Shown: positions 55,021-56,984 of the stretch, in pieces
Numbering within the stretch: the stretch's first letter is position 1
How the letters are laid out: each line of letters begins with the position of its first letter
NCBI GenBank assembly: GCA_031551755.1
Contig: JAVBNE010000029.1
Coordinates: 1-56,984, forward strand
Direction: 5' to 3'
DNA from: JAVBMU01 sp031551755
GTDB taxonomy: Bacteria; Actinomycetota; Actinomycetes; Actinomycetales; Cellulomonadaceae
DNA length: 56,984 bases
Notes under the pieces: model-generated
What the model was told of the DNA's origin: nothing
Database searches by the model: none
Seen by the model: only the letters and a program-made list of their open reading frames with translations
Program-made: the position numbers and the translations under genes

Positions 55021-55671
55021 ATGCGTGAGGTATTCGAGGCCGAGCTGGCCCAAGTGGGCGACGACCTGAGTCACCTGAGCCAGCTTGTCGAGACCGCGAT
55101 CGACCGGGCCGGCATCGCGCTGCGCACCGCCGATCTCGAAGTGGCGCAGGTGGTGATCTCCTCGGACCGGGCGATCGACCAACTGGAGAGTGACTTGGCC
55201 GAACGGTGTGTGCTGCTCCTCGCCCAACAGGCACCGGTCGCCACCGACCTGCGCACGGTGGTGAGCGCGCTGCGGATGAGCGCGACGTTGGAGCGGATGG
55301 GCGACCTCGCCCGGCACATCGCGCAAGTCGCCCGGGGGCGCTACCCGGATCAGGCGATCCCCCCGGCGCTGGCCACCACCTTCGACCGGATGCACGAGGC
55401 GGCGGTCCGGGTGGCGCGGCGCACGACGGCGCTCATGTCCACCCGTGACCTGGCGGTGGCGGCGGCAGTGGAACGCGACGACGACCTGCTCGACGCCCTG
55501 CACCAGGACACCTTCGGCGCGCTCCTCGACCCTTCGTGGGCGGGAACCGTGCAGGAGACGATCGACGTCACGCTGGTCGGCCGGTACTACGAGCGTTTCG
55601 GCGACCACGGTGTGGCGATCGCCCGGCGGATGTCCTACCTCGTCACGGGCAACGTCGCGACGGCCGTATGA
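55021..55671 (+). CDS. phoU: Phosphate-signalling regulator PhoU
   Basis: A 216-residue two-bundle helical protein that links the Pst transporter to SenX3-RegX3. The two PhoU repeats show the E/D-rich blocks (SALRMSATLERMGDLARHIA and VGRYYERFGDHGVAIARR). ATG 55021 has AAGGGC upstream; a longer frame to 54955 overlaps the PHO box. Divergent from senX3. Confidence 0.94.
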   Translation: MREVFEAELAQVGDDLSHLSQLVETAIDRAGIALRTADLEVAQVVISSDRAIDQLESDLAERCVLLLAQQAPVATDLRTVVSALRMSATLERMGDLARHIAQVARGRYPDQAIPPALATTFDRMHEAAVRVARRTTALMSTRDLAVAAAVERDDDLLDALHQDTFGALLDPSWAGTVQETIDVTLVGRYYERFGDHGVAIARRMSYLVTGNVATAV

Positions 55672-55729
55672 GAACTACGGCACTACGCGACCTGACCGCC
55701 CGATCCCGGGTGGCCAGGCCATGCCCCGA

Positions 55730-56476
55730 TCAGCGACCCTGGTTCGCGACGGCGGCGGCCGCGACGGCTGCTGCCTCCGGGTCGAGGTAGGTGCCACCGG
55801 GGGTGACCGGCTTGAGCTGTTCGTCCAGCTCGTAGAGCAGCGGGATGCCGGTGGGGATGTTCAGCCCGGCGATGTCTTGGTCCGAGATGCTGTCGAGGTG
55901 CTTGACCAGCGCCCGCAACGAATTGCCGTGAGCGGCCACCAGGACGACCTTGCCGGCCTTCAGGTCCGGGACGACGTCCGACTCCCAGTAGGGCAGAGCC
56001 CGGTCGAGCACCTGCTTGAGTGCCTCGGCCCGGACCACCGGGGCGTCGGCGTACCGCGGGTCGGTGTCCTGGGAGAACTCCGAGCCCAGCTCGATCTCGG
56101 GCGGCGGCACATCGTAGGAGCGGCGCCAGAGCATGAACTGCTCCTCGCCGTACTCGGCCAGGGTCTGCTTCTTGTCCTTGCCCTGGAGCGCACCGTAGTG
56201 ACGCTCGTTCAGCCGCCAGTTTCGCTTGACGGGAATCCAATGCCGGTCGGCTGAGTCGAGGGCGAGGTTCGCCGTCGTGATCGCACGGCGCAGCAACGAG
56301 GTGTGGACGACGTCGGGCAGGACACCGGCCTCCACCAGGAGTTCACCGCCGCGAGAGGCCTCGCGGGTGCCCTTCTCGGACAGGGGGACGTCCACCCAAC
56401 CGGTGAACAGGTTCTTCGCGTTCCATTCGCTCTCGCCGTGGCGGAGGAGGATCAGCTTGTACGGTGCGTCGGCCAT
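55730..56476 (-). CDS. gpmA: 2,3-bisphosphoglycerate-dependent phosphoglycerate mutase
   Basis: A 248-residue glycolytic enzyme interconverting 3- and 2-phosphoglycerate. The phosphohistidine motif is LLRHGESEWN (H13); LNERHYGALQGKDK and AAHGNSLRALVKHLD complete the active site. ATG 56476 has TACGCT 7 nt upstream (leaderless). Convergent with phoU, the same neighbourhood as gpm1-senX3-regX3 in mycobacteria. Confidence 0.96.
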   Translation of the reverse strand: MADAPYKLILLRHGESEWNAKNLFTGWVDVPLSEKGTREASRGGELLVEAGVLPDVVHTSLLRRAITTANLALDSADRHWIPVKRNWRLNERHYGALQGKDKKQTLAEYGEEQFMLWRRSYDVPPPEIELGSEFSQDTDPRYADAPVVRAEALKQVLDRALPYWESDVVPDLKAGKVVLVAAHGNSLRALVKHLDSISDQDIAGLNIPTGIPLLYELDEQLKPVTPGGTYLDPEAAAVAAAAVANQGR

Positions 56477-56483
56477 GGGTCCG

Positions 56484-56489
56484 AGCGTA
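56484..56489 (-). promoter_or_regulatory. -10 hexamer TACGCT of gpmA
   Basis: Read leftwards, TACGCT ends 7 nt before ATG 56476. Confidence 0.5.
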
Positions 56490-56557
56490 ATCGAACCCGT
56501 GCGGCCTCCGCGCGCTCGCCCGAAGGGCGGACCGGGGGCGGGGCCGGGGCTCGACTG

Positions 56558-56574
56558 TTGACGGGCGGCGTCAA
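56558..56574. promoter_or_regulatory. Palindrome TTGACG/CGTCAA upstream of the MFS gene
   Basis: A perfect 6-5-6 inverted repeat about 107 bp before ATG 56681. It could be a repressor site for the transporter or gpmA. Confidence 0.35.
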
Positions 56575-56680
56575 TTGAGTGGCGGCCGGGGATTCCGCCT
56601 TCGTAAGGTTCGGACAGTCGCAGGGCCGCTTACAGGGCCGGCGTCCTGTCCGTACGAGCACGTCCCCGGGGGGAAGCCCT

Positions 56681-56984
56681 ATGTCCGTCGCCGGTCTCAA
56701 GAAGGCGGCACACGAGACGGTCGCCGGTCTCCCCAGGGAGTTCTGGTGGCTGTGGACCAGCACGCTGGTCAACCGCCTCGGGGCGTTCGTCGCCACCTTC
56801 ATGGCGCTCTACCTGACTCTGGACCGGGGCTACTCGGCCTCGTACGCCGGTCTCGTCGCCGCACTCCACGGGCTCGGCGGGGTCGTGTCGTCGCTCGGTG
56901 CCGGGGTGATGACCGACCGGCTGGGGCGCCGCCCCACCATGCTGATCGCGCAGCTCTCGACCGCCGTGTCCGTGGCCGTGCTCG
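56681..56984 (+). CDS. MFS transporter, 5' part (cut by window edge)
   Basis: The first 101 residues are visible. They begin MSVAGLKKAAHETVAG, then LWTSTLVNRLGAFVATFMAL (membrane segment 1) and a second segment with the MFS loop signature G...DRLGRRP (DRLGRRPTML). GGGGGGAAG lies just before ATG 56681. The substrate cannot be told. Confidence 0.85.
   Translation, partial: MSVAGLKKAAHETVAGLPREFWWLWTSTLVNRLGAFVATFMALYLTLDRGYSASYAGLVAALHGLGGVVSSLGAGVMTDRLGRRPTMLIAQLSTAVSVAVL

Overview
The window comes from a high-GC actinomycete (Actinomycetota). Evidence includes the CarD-IspDF-CysS-RlmB neighbourhood, SenX3/RegX3 phosphate control, the XPB-type helicase pair, an MsiK-like ATPase beside otsAB, DUF3263 and LytR_C proteins, tandem CIRCE sites at groEL, and a very high share of leaderless GTG/ATG starts. 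A propionibacterial-type lineage is plausible, but I cannot fix the genus from sequence alone.

Layout. 1-6200: a dispersed repeat, poorly coding DNA, then a huge secreted LamG/PKD protein read leftwards. 6100-8800: feoABC iron(II) uptake behind an unusual double DtxR/IdeR-like palindrome. 8800-18900: an S33 peptidase, a lipoprotein on the other strand, then an overlapping run of helicase-associated protein, XPB helicase, TPM-domain membrane protein and PspA. 18900-25000: a lone NYN-domain protein, an OmpR-type two-component system, an HD-domain hydrolase with a nucleotide-sugar-type epimerase, and a DUF4143 ATPase behind four 22-bp direct repeats. 25200-29900: groEL (no groES next to it) under two CIRCE operators, LytR_C and DUF3263 proteins, ung, an SGNH hydrolase and tRNA-Thr(TGT).

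29900-39400: two tandem DsbA-like thiol oxidoreductases with a small membrane protein, a membrane Ser/Thr kinase, otsA-otsB (trehalose synthesis), an MsiK-like sugar-ABC ATPase, a four-unit palindromic repeat and a DUF4032 protein. 39400-48700: a gene-poor stretch with a coding remnant, then rlmB, cysS, a PLP-dependent deaminase/aldolase-like gene, an aldonolactone oxidase, a TetR regulator, a lipoprotein, ispDF and carD. 48900-55700: the phosphate regulon pstSCAB, regX3-senX3 and phoU, with two direct-repeat PHO boxes. The window ends with gpmA and the start of an MFS transporter.

Most genes are housekeeping or stress functions. The signals most worth a second look are: (i) a dispersed repeat with core TYGAGTGYTGYG that appears at three intergenic sites in two geometries; (ii) about seventeen genes with a -10-like hexamer only 6-7 nt before the start codon; (iii) the double iron box before feoA; (iv) the recently homogenised DsbA-like pair. 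I did not find a clear new defence or biosynthetic system. The DUF4143 ATPase with its upstream tandem repeats is the nearest candidate for something undescribed. All calls come from reading the sequence; no database search was run.
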